A stretch of 49,469 nucleotides of DNA from an uncultured Clostridium sp. (lineage in GTDB: Bacteria > Bacillota > Clostridia > TANB77 > CAG-508), in contig CANEHB010000012.1 in NCBI GenBank assembly GCA_947427205.1, forward strand, positions 1-49,469, given 5' to 3'. The notes below the pieces were generated by a model. It was not told the DNA's origin. It saw only the letters and a list, made by a program, of their open reading frames with translations, and did no database searches. Below, one piece after another: positions 36,211 through 45,721 of this stretch. Position 1 is the stretch's first letter; every line of letters begins with the position of its first letter. The translations under genes and the position numbers were made by a program.

Positions 36211-36244
36211 AAAATCCCATTCATTTTTATCTGAATGAGATTTT
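36211..36244 (-). terminator. Terminator of the M23 peptidase gene
   Basis: AAAATCCCATTCA pairs with TGAATGAGATTTT (one mismatch) just past the stop at 36252, with a T run on the minus strand. Confidence 0.8.
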
Positions 36245-36251
36245 ATATTTT

Positions 36252-37436
36252 TTAAGGTAAATATGGCATTGGATTTACTGGAGAACCTTTTATACGTACC
36301 TCAAAATGTAAGTGATCTCCTGATGATTTTCCTGTACTCCCTACTTTTCCTATAACTTGACCTTGTGTAACTTTATCGCCTGGTGAAACCGTTCTTGAAC
36401 CTGATAGCATATGTGCATATAAAGTCATTGTTCCATCATGATGATTTATTACTATATATTCTCCATAACTTTTATATTGACCTTTTGAATTTCTCATTGC
36501 AGTTGATGTTACTACTGTTCCATCTTTTACTGCTATTACATTCTTTCCTTTAACATTTATATTTATATCTATACCTGTATGCGTTGCATATGAAGGATAA
36601 TTAGGATTGTTGATATTAGCTCTTGTGCACCCTAAAACTGGAAATATATACCCACATGCACTAGGTGCTGTAACTGTTTGATTATTATTTTTTTTCGCCT
36701 CTTCTGCTGCTATTTTAGCTAATTCTGCTTGAATTATTCTTTTATCTTCTTCAAATTCTTCTAATTGCTCTTGTAATTCTTTTTCTTCTTCTGTTAAATT
36801 TGAAACTAAAGATTGTTTTTGACTAACAGATGAAGCAAGTGAATTCTCTTTTGCCTTAAGACTTTTTTTATTTTCTTCAATTTCTGATTTTGCATTTACT
36901 AAATAATCTTTTTCTGCTTTAATTTTTTCTTGTGTATTAGCTATTCTATCAAGTAATTCCTCATCAGCTTCTGCTAATTCTTCAATTAAATAATATTTAG
37001 AAATCAAATCAGATAGATTTTCACATGATAATAGCATATCTAAATAAGATGTACTGCCACTTTCATATAGTGCAATTAGTCTTTTATCAAGTAATTCTTT
37101 TTGAGTTTTATATTTTTCTTCTTGAACAGTAAGATCATCTTCTTTTATTTTAATCTGAGCTTCTACCTCGTTTATTCTTCCTTGTAATTGATTAATTTCT
37201 CCTTTATATGTTGTAATCTCTGCATTTAATTTATCAATTTGATTTAAAGCAGCAGTCATTTTTTCTTTAGTTCCTGCTATTTCTGATTTTATCCCATCAA
37301 TTTTACTATCTAATTCATTTTGCTTACTATTAAGTTCTGAACTTGTTACAGCATATAGATATGTACAATTAGATATTGAGCAGAAAAGAATACAAATAAT
37401 GATTAATATTTTTACATATTTCTTTAGTATATTCAT
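36252..37436 (-). CDS. Coiled-coil M23 peptidoglycan endopeptidase
   Basis: This 394-aa exported protein has a signal peptide (1-28), a long coiled coil in two blocks (about 33-240, rich in Glu/Lys/Gln heptads) and a C-terminal LytM/M23 domain (about 265-394). Zinc-site residues are in THTGIDI (HxxxD), and HLHFEVR. The layout matches CwlO/EnvC-type hydrolases that cut peptide cross-bridges during growth or division and are controlled through their coiled coil. AGGGAG lies 7 nt before ATG. It is monocistronic. Confidence 0.93.
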   Translation of the reverse strand: MNILKKYVKILIIICILFCSISNCTYLYAVTSSELNSKQNELDSKIDGIKSEIAGTKEKMTAALNQIDKLNAEITTYKGEINQLQGRINEVEAQIKIKEDDLTVQEEKYKTQKELLDKRLIALYESGSTSYLDMLLSCENLSDLISKYYLIEELAEADEELLDRIANTQEKIKAEKDYLVNAKSEIEENKKSLKAKENSLASSVSQKQSLVSNLTEEEKELQEQLEEFEEDKRIIQAELAKIAAEEAKKNNNQTVTAPSACGYIFPVLGCTRANINNPNYPSYATHTGIDININVKGKNVIAVKDGTVVTSTAMRNSKGQYKSYGEYIVINHHDGTMTLYAHMLSGSRTVSPGDKVTQGQVIGKVGSTGKSSGDHLHFEVRIKGSPVNPMPYLP

Positions 37437-37578
37437 TTTTTTCTCCCTTTATTTTTATATATATTTTATTATATAAACTCTGCATGTCTCATATTACTTA
37501 TATCTTTACAAATATATATTACCATAAATTGTAAAAAGGTTTCAACAATTTTAGATATAATAATCTAAAATATGACTT

Positions 37579-39132
37579 TTACACAAAAACATTCATTATC
37601 TGAAATAATACAGGTAATTGCATTAATATAACTCCTGTAATTAAATGTTTTTCATTTGTTTCTAATTTTGTTTTATTTAAAATAAAAATAGATAATGCAA
37701 TAACTGGTATAAAATATCTTCCTTGTATTCCAAGTATAATTTCATTTCCAATTTTTCCAATTCCAGCAAGTGATGTCCATTGAATATATATTGCAGATAC
37801 AATTAATATGCTTGTACCAAACATTATTAAACCTATCCAAACTTTTCTTAAAGTATTTATTTGTAGCTTTTGTTTTTCTTCATTTACAAATAATGACATT
37901 AATAAACAAATGCTAATAATATAAGAAATTATTGGATACACTGTAGTTTTTGCATGACACATTAATTCATCCCCTGTACAAAGTTGATAAATATACTGTG
38001 CTCCTTTCTGAGTTAAGGTTCTCATAATTATCATACAATATTCAAATGGATTATTTAAAATAAATTTTAATTGATCTCCAGAAGCAGAATTTGAATTTAC
38101 TAAGTTCATACTTCCTATAACAAGCCAAGATAGACCAACTATAACACTTAAAGTAATTGTTACAATAATAAAATTTTTAAAAGATTTTTTATTTCCAAAA
38201 TTCTCTTCTTTTAGGAGTAAAACAATAGCTACAAATGGTAAATAAACAATTTTGCATAATGCTATCATACAGCATAATATTAATAATATAATTTTTTCTT
38301 TTTTATTTATATTTTCTTTTAAGTATACTTTTCTATATATTAAACTAATAAATAATATACATACTGCATTTGTAACTGTATCTCCTGATATACATATTGC
38401 AGAAAATATATTTACAGGAAGAATACAAAGTATTAAGAAAAATGTTTTTTTATTCGGAACAAGTTTTATAGAAATTGCACATAAAACTATCCAAAAAATA
38501 TATCCAGTAAGTCTTCCACACATTCCTATTACTACAATATTATCACTTAGAATTCTACCAATCGTTACTCCTATTACTTGTGGTATATATTGGATTGGAG
38601 AATATAATTTTATATTCCAATATTCGTTTATTAAATCTCTTCTCTCTTCTGAATTCATGCTAAATGCATCAAATTCATTTATGTAATTTTCATATTTTAT
38701 TAATATAGAATTTTTATAATCTACTAACTTTGAAAAAGCTGGTGGAAATGTAGTATCTTCTTGTATATGTATATTAGTATATTTTCTAGATATCTCAAAA
38801 ACTCTTAAAAAGTGCGATACTTCATCTGTCCCATTTCCAAAAGGAGTTACTATAAAATAAAAAATTCCTAAAATACTCGCTAAAATAATAAATTGCTTAT
38901 ATACTTCTAATTTAACTTTTTTAAATAATATAAGTATTCCGTCTATAGAGATTGCAATTAGTATCATTGTTATTTGCAATATATTTTTAATATTTTCTTC
39001 TGCTTTAAACACTATATTTCTAAAGTACATCATCATAATTATTGCAAATAACCAATAAAAAATCTGAAAAGAAATTAATTTTATTTTTCTATTGCTTTTT
39101 ATTTCTTGTATTTGTGTATTACTCTCTTCCAT
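37579..39132 (-). CDS. DUF2142-family polytopic membrane protein
   Basis: This encodes 517 aa with about twelve TMs. The first external loop carries FGNGTDEVSHFLRVFEIS, the acidic and His signature of DUF2142 (PF09913), which resembles GT-C glycosyltransferases using lipid-linked sugars. AAGGAG lies 7-8 nt before ATG. It probably acts in surface glycan assembly, but no donor or acceptor can be named. No polysaccharide genes flank it. It is transcribed divergently from the secreted protein gene at 39481. Confidence 0.82.
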   Translation of the reverse strand: MEESNTQIQEIKSNRKIKLISFQIFYWLFAIIMMMYFRNIVFKAEENIKNILQITMILIAISIDGILILFKKVKLEVYKQFIILASILGIFYFIVTPFGNGTDEVSHFLRVFEISRKYTNIHIQEDTTFPPAFSKLVDYKNSILIKYENYINEFDAFSMNSEERRDLINEYWNIKLYSPIQYIPQVIGVTIGRILSDNIVVIGMCGRLTGYIFWIVLCAISIKLVPNKKTFFLILCILPVNIFSAICISGDTVTNAVCILFISLIYRKVYLKENINKKEKIILLILCCMIALCKIVYLPFVAIVLLLKEENFGNKKSFKNFIIVTITLSVIVGLSWLVIGSMNLVNSNSASGDQLKFILNNPFEYCMIIMRTLTQKGAQYIYQLCTGDELMCHAKTTVYPIISYIISICLLMSLFVNEEKQKLQINTLRKVWIGLIMFGTSILIVSAIYIQWTSLAGIGKIGNEIILGIQGRYFIPVIALSIFILNKTKLETNEKHLITGVILMQLPVLFQIMNVFV

Positions 39133-39275
39133 GTATTTTTCTCCTTTTAGTATTTATATTTATCTCCATATAAGAGTGTAAAAACTACAAAAAGGTTTCA
39201 CACTTTTTATATATAGTTGTTATAAATACAAAAAAGGTTACAATTTTTTACATAATAAAAACATATAGAATAAAA

Positions 39276-39330
39276 GTTACAAAAAGTTACGTTTTTCTAC
39301 ATTGACAAAACTTAGCACTAACAATAAAAT
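39276..39330 (+). promoter_or_regulatory. Promoter with GTTAC direct repeat (copy 2)
   Basis: GTTAC (39276-39280), 5 nt, GTTAC (39286-39290), 11 nt, TTGACA (39302-39307), 17 nt, TAAAAT (39325-39330). The half-sites have a 10-bp period and lie on one helix face just upstream of -35, the position of a class II activator. The predicted leader of about 145 nt holds a bulged hairpin (39376-39421). Confidence 0.75.
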
Positions 39331-39480
39331 AACTATAACATTTCTTTATTCTTTATATAGAAGTGTTGAATTAATCTATTTTATGAGAATATCATAATTA
39401 TTGTTTATCTCAATAAAATAGCAAACTTATTTACTGTTGTATTTATTTTAGTGAATGTCTCATTTGAAAGGAGCTTTTAT

Positions 39481-39921
39481 ATGAAAAAAGCATTCACAAA
39501 AAAAATTGTAACTTTATTAACAGCATTCGTAATGGCATTTTGCTCAAATACTATGGCATTTGCAACAGAGTTGCATTTATCTGAAACCTCAATCGAAAAT
39601 GCAGTTCCAGCTAACTCTGATAGAGACATTTCTTCGCAAAGTAACAGCTATGAAGGTTCAGGGGTCAGTGTCAATTCAAGCAACTGGACAACAATTGCAA
39701 CTTCCACAAATGGTTTTGGATGTACAGTACAGGTCAACGCACATGGTACTGGCAAAGTAAGTATCAGAATGCTTGACAGAAGTGGAAACACATTATGGTC
39801 TGAAACGGGTGCACTTGGATTAGCTGGATCACGTGACTTTTACTGTGGCACAGATGTATACAAAATCCAGGTAAAGTGCGTTTCAGGTTTTTCAAACGTT
39901 TCATGCTGGCCAATAAACTAG
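39481..39921 (+). CDS. Small secreted cysteine-containing protein of higher GC
   Basis: This encodes 146 aa from the ATG with AAAGGAG 8 nt upstream; an earlier in-frame ATG (39451) has no SD. The signal peptide (MKKAFTKKIVTLLTAFV...) is cleaved near AFA. After a Ser/Asn-rich linker, the mature part (about 70-146) is beta-rich with four cysteines (FGCTV, FYCGT, VKCVS, VSCWP), which could form two disulfides. I recognise no family. Codon use and GC are unlike the surroundings, suggesting transfer, while the promoter is of local type. The small membrane protein at 40105 follows. Confidence 0.8.
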   Translation: MKKAFTKKIVTLLTAFVMAFCSNTMAFATELHLSETSIENAVPANSDRDISSQSNSYEGSGVSVNSSNWTTIATSTNGFGCTVQVNAHGTGKVSIRMLDRSGNTLWSETGALGLAGSRDFYCGTDVYKIQVKCVSGFSNVSCWPIN

Positions 39922-40012
39922 CAACTTGTTATAATTAACTATTAATCATAATTTATTAAAATTTATAGTAAAGAACTGTTAACTTAATTCATTAAAATAA
40001 TTCAATGGTAAA

Positions 40013-40041
40013 TTGTAGGATATTCTCTCTGGAGAATGTCC
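40013..40041. terminator. Hairpin between the secreted and membrane protein genes
   Basis: AGGATATTCTC and GAGAATGTCCT pair (one mismatch) around TCTG. No long T run follows, so it may be a partial terminator or processing site in a 183-bp gap. Confidence 0.45.
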
Positions 40042-40104
40042 TGTAATTGAAAATATTATTAACATTGATTATATTTAAATAAATTAAAGAAAGGAGAAAA
40101 TGTT

Positions 40105-40368
40105 ATGAATAAATTAAGTAAAATATTTTTAGCTATAATAATTTTATTAATTGCTTTAGGTACATCTTTATATTTTCTTAAAACATGGTTTAACCATTAC
40201 TTATATGTTACTGAAGATCTTTATTTTACAATGGAAGCTATAGAAAATGAAAATCTTAGACGTCAAATGCAAGAAGATGGAACATATAAATTAGTAGACA
40301 AAGATACACCTAGTAGCGATTCAGAAATAGAATATGCTAAAAAATATTATGAACTTCGTAATAAATAA
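40105..40368 (+). CDS. Small membrane-anchored protein
   Basis: This encodes 87 aa. One TM (about 5-27, IFLAIIILLIALGTSLYFL) precedes a charged external or cytoplasmic helix with LRRQMQEDGTYKLVDKD and an acidic C-terminus. AAAGGAG lies 8 nt before ATG. A decayed paralogue is present at 35752-36002, so this is a member of a locally duplicated family. It is probably co-transcribed with the secreted protein gene, though 183 nt apart. Confidence 0.78.
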   Translation: MNKLSKIFLAIIILLIALGTSLYFLKTWFNHYLYVTEDLYFTMEAIENENLRRQMQEDGTYKLVDKDTPSSDSEIEYAKKYYELRNK

Positions 40369-40540
40369 TAGACTAATTAAAAAACTAAAGTTTACGTAGT
40401 GAAAAAATGAAGAAGTTTTTTAAATTTTATTAGGATATATTTTACATATACTAATTGCACCTGTTTTATATTATTATATTTTAAAAATTATAGAAAAAAG
40501 TAAATAATATTTAACTTGTTATAAATTTTAAATACAAACT

Positions 40541-40573
40541 AACACCTTACCTACTAAAAGCAGGTAAGGTGTT
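40541..40573. terminator. Terminator after the small membrane protein locus
   Basis: A perfect 12-bp stem AACACCTTACCT/AGGTAAGGTGTT with a 9-nt loop, then CTTCTT. The region 40369-40540 before it holds a 25-codon hydrophobic open stretch (about 40431-40509) without a start codon. A weaker hairpin at 40588-40622 probably ends the M18 gene. Confidence 0.85.
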
Positions 40574-40651
40574 CTTCTTAAATCAATAAAAGACATTACT
40601 ATCTATATAATAATGCCTTTTTATATTAATTATTGCATTCTTTATATCATT

Positions 40652-42061
40652 CTAATCTTGATAAAATGCTGTATATCCTTTGTAAGCTTGGTAAATGTCA
40701 AATTTACTTGTTACTTCATAAGGTGAATGCATACCCATAACTGGAACACCTATATCTAAAACATCCATTCCTCTATTTGCAAGTGTTAAGGCTATTGTAC
40801 CTCCACCACCTTTATCAACTTTTCCAAGTTCACATGATTGATGTCTAGCTCCTACACTATCAAATATTCTTCTAATTTCAGCAACAAATTCAACTGGTGC
40901 TTCAGATGCTCCTGATTTTCCTCTTGAACCTGTATATTTTACCATTGATACACCTTTTCCAAAAAATCCTGTATTTTTCTTTTCAAAAGTTCCTGAAAAA
41001 TTTGGGTTATATGCTGCATCAACATCTGCTGATATAGCTTTTGAATTTGAAAAAGTTTTTTGTAATGAGCTTGCTTTTTCATTTCCTGTTTTTTCAAGAA
41101 TTTCTAATATGAATGTATCAAATATTTTTGATTCCATTCCACTAACTCCATTAAATCCAACCTCTTCTTTATCAGTTATTATACATACTGCTGTTTTCTT
41201 TGGCATATCTACATTTAATAATGCTCTTAATGATGTATAACAGCATACTTTATCATCTTGACCATATCCTGCTACCATACTATAGTCAAATCCCATACTT
41301 TTTGCTTTAAATGCTGGTACTAGTTCAATTTCTGAACTTGTAAAATCTATTTCTGTTATTCCATATGATTCATTTAATAATTTTAATATATTTAATTTTA
41401 CTTTTTCTGATACATCATCACAATTATATGGAATACTTCCAACTAAAACATTTAATTCTTCACCTTGAACTCCATCTTTTAGTTTTCTTTCCATTTGTTC
41501 CTGTGCTAAATGTGGTAATAAATCACAAATAGTAAATATAGGATCTTCTTCTTTTTCTCCTATACAAATATTTATTTTTTCTCCATCTGGTTTTACTACA
41601 ATTCCATGCATACTAAGAGGGATATTAGTCCATTGATATTTTTTTATTCCTCCATAATAATGTGTTTTTAACATTCCAAGTTCTGTATCTTCATATAACG
41701 GATTTTGTTTTAAATCTATTCTTGGAGAATCACAATGTGCTGCAATTACTTTTAATCCACTTTCTACATTCTCTTTACCTATTACAGCTGCATATAAACA
41801 TCTTCCTCTATTTACATAGAATACTTTGTCTCCTGGTACCAAGTTCTCTTTTTCTGAGATATCTACATATCCGTTTTTAAGTAAAATTTCTTTTGAATTT
41901 TGTACTATTTCTTTTTCTGTTTTTGATGTATTTAAGTAATACATATATTCATCAGCAAATTGAAATATATTTTTTAATTCATCATCACTTTGGTTATACC
42001 AACCATTTTTTCTTGTATCAAATAATTTCTCTTTTAAATTTTTTCCTTCTGTATTTTCCAT
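40652..42061 (-). CDS. M18 family aminopeptidase
   Basis: This 469-aa metallo-aminopeptidase removes N-terminal, typically acidic, residues. Metal-site segments are IAAHCDSPRIDLK (His and Asp), DKEEVGFNGVSG (Glu pair) and SADVDAAYNPNF, and the last ligand is in MGMHSPYEVTSKFD. I start at the ATG 10 nt after AAAGGTGG; a GTG five codons upstream overlaps that SD. The length is typical for M18. It lies 45 nt downstream of the pyrimidine phosphorylase genes, in the same direction. Confidence 0.94.
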   Translation of the reverse strand: MENTEGKNLKEKLFDTRKNGWYNQSDDELKNIFQFADEYMYYLNTSKTEKEIVQNSKEILLKNGYVDISEKENLVPGDKVFYVNRGRCLYAAVIGKENVESGLKVIAAHCDSPRIDLKQNPLYEDTELGMLKTHYYGGIKKYQWTNIPLSMHGIVVKPDGEKINICIGEKEEDPIFTICDLLPHLAQEQMERKLKDGVQGEELNVLVGSIPYNCDDVSEKVKLNILKLLNESYGITEIDFTSSEIELVPAFKAKSMGFDYSMVAGYGQDDKVCCYTSLRALLNVDMPKKTAVCIITDKEEVGFNGVSGMESKIFDTFILEILEKTGNEKASSLQKTFSNSKAISADVDAAYNPNFSGTFEKKNTGFFGKGVSMVKYTGSRGKSGASEAPVEFVAEIRRIFDSVGARHQSCELGKVDKGGGGTIALTLANRGMDVLDIGVPVMGMHSPYEVTSKFDIYQAYKGYTAFYQD

Positions 42062-42106
42062 GTATTTGTTTACCACCTTTCATTTTCTTATGTATATTAT
42101 TCACTT

Positions 42107-43405
42107 TTATATAATTTCTATTATATTTTTCTTTTTAATTTTTTTATTTCCAAATTTATATGCTTTTCTTATTTCTTCTACACATTTATCTACTTTTTCT
42201 GGAGAATTACCATGTACATAAGCTAGAACTTCTCCTTTTTTTACTTCATCACCTATCTTCTTTTCAAAAGTAATTCCAACTCTTGAATCTATGGCATCTT
42301 CTTTACTAATTCTACCTATTCCTAAATCTACACCAGCTTTTCCTATTTTTCCTGCATCTAGCTTTTCTACTAAGCCATCATCTTCTGATAATACTGGAGC
42401 AATAATTGGTGCTTTCTCAAACTTTTCTAAATCTTCTATAAAACTTACATCTCCATTTTGTTTTATAACTAGTTCTTTAAATTTTTCTAAAGCTTTTCCA
42501 TTTTCAATTACTTCCATAATTTTAGCTTTATTTTCATTCATATTTGGATATTTTCCTGAAAGCTTCATCATTTGCATTGCTAAATTTAATATAACCTCTT
42601 TTACATCATCAGCCATATTTCCTTTTAATGCATTTACTGCTTCAATTACCTCTAAACTATTTCCGACTACATAACCTAAAGGCTCATCCATATTTGTAAG
42701 TACACATACAGTTTCTCTTCCTGCATTTTTCCCTATAAGAGACATTAATTTTGCAAGCTTTCTTGCTTCTTCTTTATCTGGCATAAAAGCTCCACTACCA
42801 CAAGTTACATCTAAAACTATTGCATTAGCTCCTGCTGCTATTTTCTTACTCATTATACTAGATGCAATAAGTGGTATACTATTTGTGCAACTAATAGTAT
42901 CTCTTAAAGCATATATTTTTTTATCTGCTGGAGCTAAATTTAATGTTTGCCCCATCAAACTTATACCTATATCTTTTACATTTTGTTTGAATTCTTTTAT
43001 ATCTATATTAACATTATATCCAGGTATTGATTCTAATTTATCAATTGTTCCTCCTGTTATTCCTAATCCTCTACCACTCATTTTAGCAACAGGAATTCCA
43101 AGTGCTGCTACTATTGGCATTACAATTAGAGTTACTTTATCTCCAACCCCACCTGTTGAATGTTTATCAACAATATGATCTGATATATCACTTAAATCTA
43201 ACATATCTCCTGAATTTGCCATTGATACTGTTAAATCTAATATTTCATTTTGTGTCATACCATTTATACATATTGCCATTATTAAAGCTGCTGCTTGGTA
43301 ATCTGTTATTTCATCTTTAGTATATTTTTCGACAAAATATTCAATTTCTTCTTTTGATAATTCATATCCGTTTTTCTTATTTTCAATAATATCTAAAATA
43401 TTCAT
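42107..43405 (-). CDS. pdp: Pyrimidine-nucleoside phosphorylase
   Basis: This 432-aa enzyme splits uridine or thymidine with phosphate to base and (deoxy)ribose-1-phosphate. The phosphate-binding KHSTGGVGDK and the signature SGRGLGITGGTIDKLE are intact. The base-binding residues Arg171, Ser186 and Lys190 (E. coli numbering) are all present in ALRDTISCTNSIPLIASSIM followed by SKK. AAAGGAT lies 6-7 nt before ATG. The paralogue at 43415 is directly upstream, 9 nt away. Confidence 0.95.
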   Translation of the reverse strand: MNILDIIENKKNGYELSKEEIEYFVEKYTKDEITDYQAAALIMAICINGMTQNEILDLTVSMANSGDMLDLSDISDHIVDKHSTGGVGDKVTLIVMPIVAALGIPVAKMSGRGLGITGGTIDKLESIPGYNVNIDIKEFKQNVKDIGISLMGQTLNLAPADKKIYALRDTISCTNSIPLIASSIMSKKIAAGANAIVLDVTCGSGAFMPDKEEARKLAKLMSLIGKNAGRETVCVLTNMDEPLGYVVGNSLEVIEAVNALKGNMADDVKEVILNLAMQMMKLSGKYPNMNENKAKIMEVIENGKALEKFKELVIKQNGDVSFIEDLEKFEKAPIIAPVLSEDDGLVEKLDAGKIGKAGVDLGIGRISKEDAIDSRVGITFEKKIGDEVKKGEVLAYVHGNSPEKVDKCVEEIRKAYKFGNKKIKKKNIIEII

Positions 43406-43414
43406 ATATATCCT

Positions 43415-44719
43415 TTATTTTACAATTTCTAGTATTCTTGAATTAAAGTTTATTCTTTTATTTGTTATTTTGAAAGCTTCTTTTAGATTTTGTGTTGTTC
43501 CATTTATTTTTGTATCTTCATCAGTATGAATATAAGCTAAAGTTTCTCCAACTGTAACTTGATCACCAATTTTTTTATTTAAAGTTATTCCAGCTGTTCT
43601 ATTAATTTTTCCTTCATCTTTCATTCTTCCAGCACCTAAATAAACAGCTATACTTCCAACAATATCAGCATCTATTTCTTCTACTGTACCTGTTTCTGTT
43701 GATAAAACGGGCATTATATATTTTGATCTTTCAAATAATTCTGGATCTTCAATATATTCTGTATCTCCACCTTGAGTTGCAATCATTTCTTTAAATTTTT
43801 CAAAAGCAGCTCCACTTCTTATCGCTTCTTTAATCATTTTAGCATTTGCATCTAAATCTTTATTATCTGTTGCTAGTGCAATCATTATACTTCCTAAAGC
43901 TTCAACAACATTTCCTAAATCTTCTGATATTATTCCTCTCAATGCCATTATTGTTTCTTTCATTTCAAGATTATGTCCTACAGAGGTTCCTAATGGCTGA
44001 TTCATAGTAGTTATTACACAAGCTACTTCTTTATCTAAATCTTTTCCAAGTTTAACTAATAATTTTGAAAGTCTTTTAGCTTCATCTTTTGTTTCAATGT
44101 AAGTTCCTTTTCCTGAAGTTATATCAAAAACTATTTTATTACTTCCTGTTGCAAGTTTTAAACTCATTAAACTAGCAGCAATAATTGGTAAACTGTTTTC
44201 ACAAGCTACTTCATTTCTAAGTTTATACATTTTTCCTTCTGCTGGTGCTAAATTAAGTCCTTGATTCATAATACAAACATTATTATCTTTTATATTTTGT
44301 TTAAATTCTTCTGTTGATAAATCAGCTCTAAATCCTGGTATTGATTCTAATTTATCAATAGTCCCCCCTGATATACCATATCCTCTACTAGATATTTTAG
44401 CAACTGGTATCCCTAATGAAGCAAGAATTGGCATTAATAAAATTGTTGCTTTATCTCCAATTCCTCCTGTACTATGCTTATCAACTATATTAGCTGAGAT
44501 ATCTGATAAATCAATCATATCACCTGATTCAGCCATAGATACACTTAAATTTAAAATTTCTTCTTCTGTAAGTCCATTAATATAAATGTAACTCATTAAT
44601 GCTGCTGCTTGTGCTTCTGTTATTTCTCCTTTGTTTAATTTTCCGACGAAATATTTAATCTCATCTTTGGTTAATTCTTCTTTTAACCTCTTTTTGCGAA
44701 TAATACTTTTGATATCCAT
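43415..44719 (-). CDS. Pyrimidine phosphorylase paralogue with altered base site
   Basis: This 434-aa protein is a full-length homologue of the next gene; the phosphate site KHSTGGIGDK is kept. The signature reads SSRGYGISGGTIDKLE, departing at two positions (Tyr and Ser). Arg171 and Ser186 (E. coli numbering) are kept, but Lys190 is Leu: the segment is LPIIAASLMSLKLATG where the sister has SIMSKKIAAG. That lysine contacts the pyrimidine carbonyl, so the substrate is likely different. I start at the second ATG, 7-8 nt after AAAGG. The gene follows rnhB by 36 nt. Confidence 0.92.
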   Translation of the reverse strand: MDIKSIIRKKRLKEELTKDEIKYFVGKLNKGEITEAQAAALMSYIYINGLTEEEILNLSVSMAESGDMIDLSDISANIVDKHSTGGIGDKATILLMPILASLGIPVAKISSRGYGISGGTIDKLESIPGFRADLSTEEFKQNIKDNNVCIMNQGLNLAPAEGKMYKLRNEVACENSLPIIAASLMSLKLATGSNKIVFDITSGKGTYIETKDEAKRLSKLLVKLGKDLDKEVACVITTMNQPLGTSVGHNLEMKETIMALRGIISEDLGNVVEALGSIMIALATDNKDLDANAKMIKEAIRSGAAFEKFKEMIATQGGDTEYIEDPELFERSKYIMPVLSTETGTVEEIDADIVGSIAVYLGAGRMKDEGKINRTAGITLNKKIGDQVTVGETLAYIHTDEDTKINGTTQNLKEAFKITNKRINFNSRILEIVK

Positions 44720-44754
44720 TATTTTCATCCTTTCTTATGTATATTATTTATTTA

Positions 44755-45432
44755 TCAAACAAAATTTTTAATAAACGTTTTCCTATGTAATACGCATGGT
44801 CCATTTTCTTTTATTATGCGTATATGTTCTGCTGTTCCATACCCTTTGTGTTTAGAAAATCCATATATTGGATATACTTCATCCCATTGTCTCATTATTC
44901 TATCCCTTGTAACTTTAGCAATTATTGATGATGCTGCTATACAATAATTTTTGGCATCTCCTTTTACTACTGATATATAAGGAATGCCTAATGTATCTAT
45001 GTTATTTAAAGCATCTACCATTATTACTTCTGGCTTTTGTTTTAATCCTTCTAATGCCAATTTTACACCTAATTTTGTTGCATTTAAAATATTTATTTCG
45101 TCAATAGTTTTCTGATCAACAATTCCAACGCTATATGCTATCGCTTCTTCAGTTATTATATCATAAAGTTTTTCTCTTTTCTTTTCTGAAATTTTTTTTG
45201 AATCATTAACTCCTTCAATAAAAGAATCTTCTGGAAGAATAACTGCTCCGACAACAACAGGTCCTGCGAGTGGCCCTCTTCCTGCTTCATCAATTCCACA
45301 TATATATTTTATATTTTTTTCATATAATTTCTTTTCTTCTTCTTTTAAAATAGTTAATCTTTCAATTTCTTTTTCTTTCATTTTTTCTCTTTCTACTCTT
45401 AAATCTTTAATTTTTGTCAAGTAAATATCCAA
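44755..45432 (-). CDS. rnhB: Ribonuclease HII
   Basis: This enzyme of up to 225 aa removes ribonucleotides from DNA hybrids. The core begins ICGIDEAGRGPLAGPVVVGA (catalytic Asp and Glu), with MVDALNN, SIIAKVTRDRIM and HKGYGTAEH further on. The start is unresolved: TTG at 45432 has no SD, and ATG at 45381 (residue 18) has weak AGAAAGAG. Both leave the catalytic domain whole, and N-terminal helical extensions are common in Firmicutes. It is the first gene of a probable rnhB-phosphorylase-M18 run. The 289-bp gap upstream is AT-rich. Confidence 0.93.
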   Translation of the reverse strand: MDIYLTKIKDLRVEREKMKEKEIERLTILKEEEKKLYEKNIKYICGIDEAGRGPLAGPVVVGAVILPEDSFIEGVNDSKKISEKKREKLYDIITEEAIAYSVGIVDQKTIDEINILNATKLGVKLALEGLKQKPEVIMVDALNNIDTLGIPYISVVKGDAKNYCIAASSIIAKVTRDRIMRQWDEVYPIYGFSKHKGYGTAEHIRIIKENGPCVLHRKTFIKNFV

Positions 45433-45657
45433 AAAACAAATATAATATTATAAAACCTAAAAAAATAAAAATATCTTACATCTGTCTGGATTTCACTTAT
45501 AAAATTAGATTTCGCATATCATAAATTAAGAATAATTTTTCCTATATTTTGTTAAAATATATTAAATTTTTAAGATTATTTTAATTATATAACGATATTA
45601 TATCTATATGAAGAAAATATTTCAACAAATAAATTAAAATTTTCTCATATATTTCTA

Positions 45658-45686
45658 TTGTAACTGAATATTTTTTGAGTTATCAT
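45658..45686 (+). promoter_or_regulatory. htrA promoter
   Basis: TTGTAA (45658-45663), 17 bp, TATCAT (45681-45686), about 35 bp before the ATG. No heat-shock operator (CIRCE) is visible. Confidence 0.55.
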
Positions 45687-45721
45687 GTATTCAGACACAA
45701 TTTATGTGGAGGTAATAAAAA

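Noticed and set aside
39186..39240. Further GGTTTCAC/GGTTACAA motifs before the DUF2142 gene and near 37530
   Set aside because: They look a little like the GTTAC repeats, but spacing and orientation are not consistent, so I did not include them in the proposed regulon.
40405..40509. Possible small membrane peptide after the 40105 gene
   Set aside because: An ATG frame stops after 8 codons and the hydrophobic 25-codon stretch is in another frame without a start. It may be a remnant, but the evidence is too thin for a gene call.
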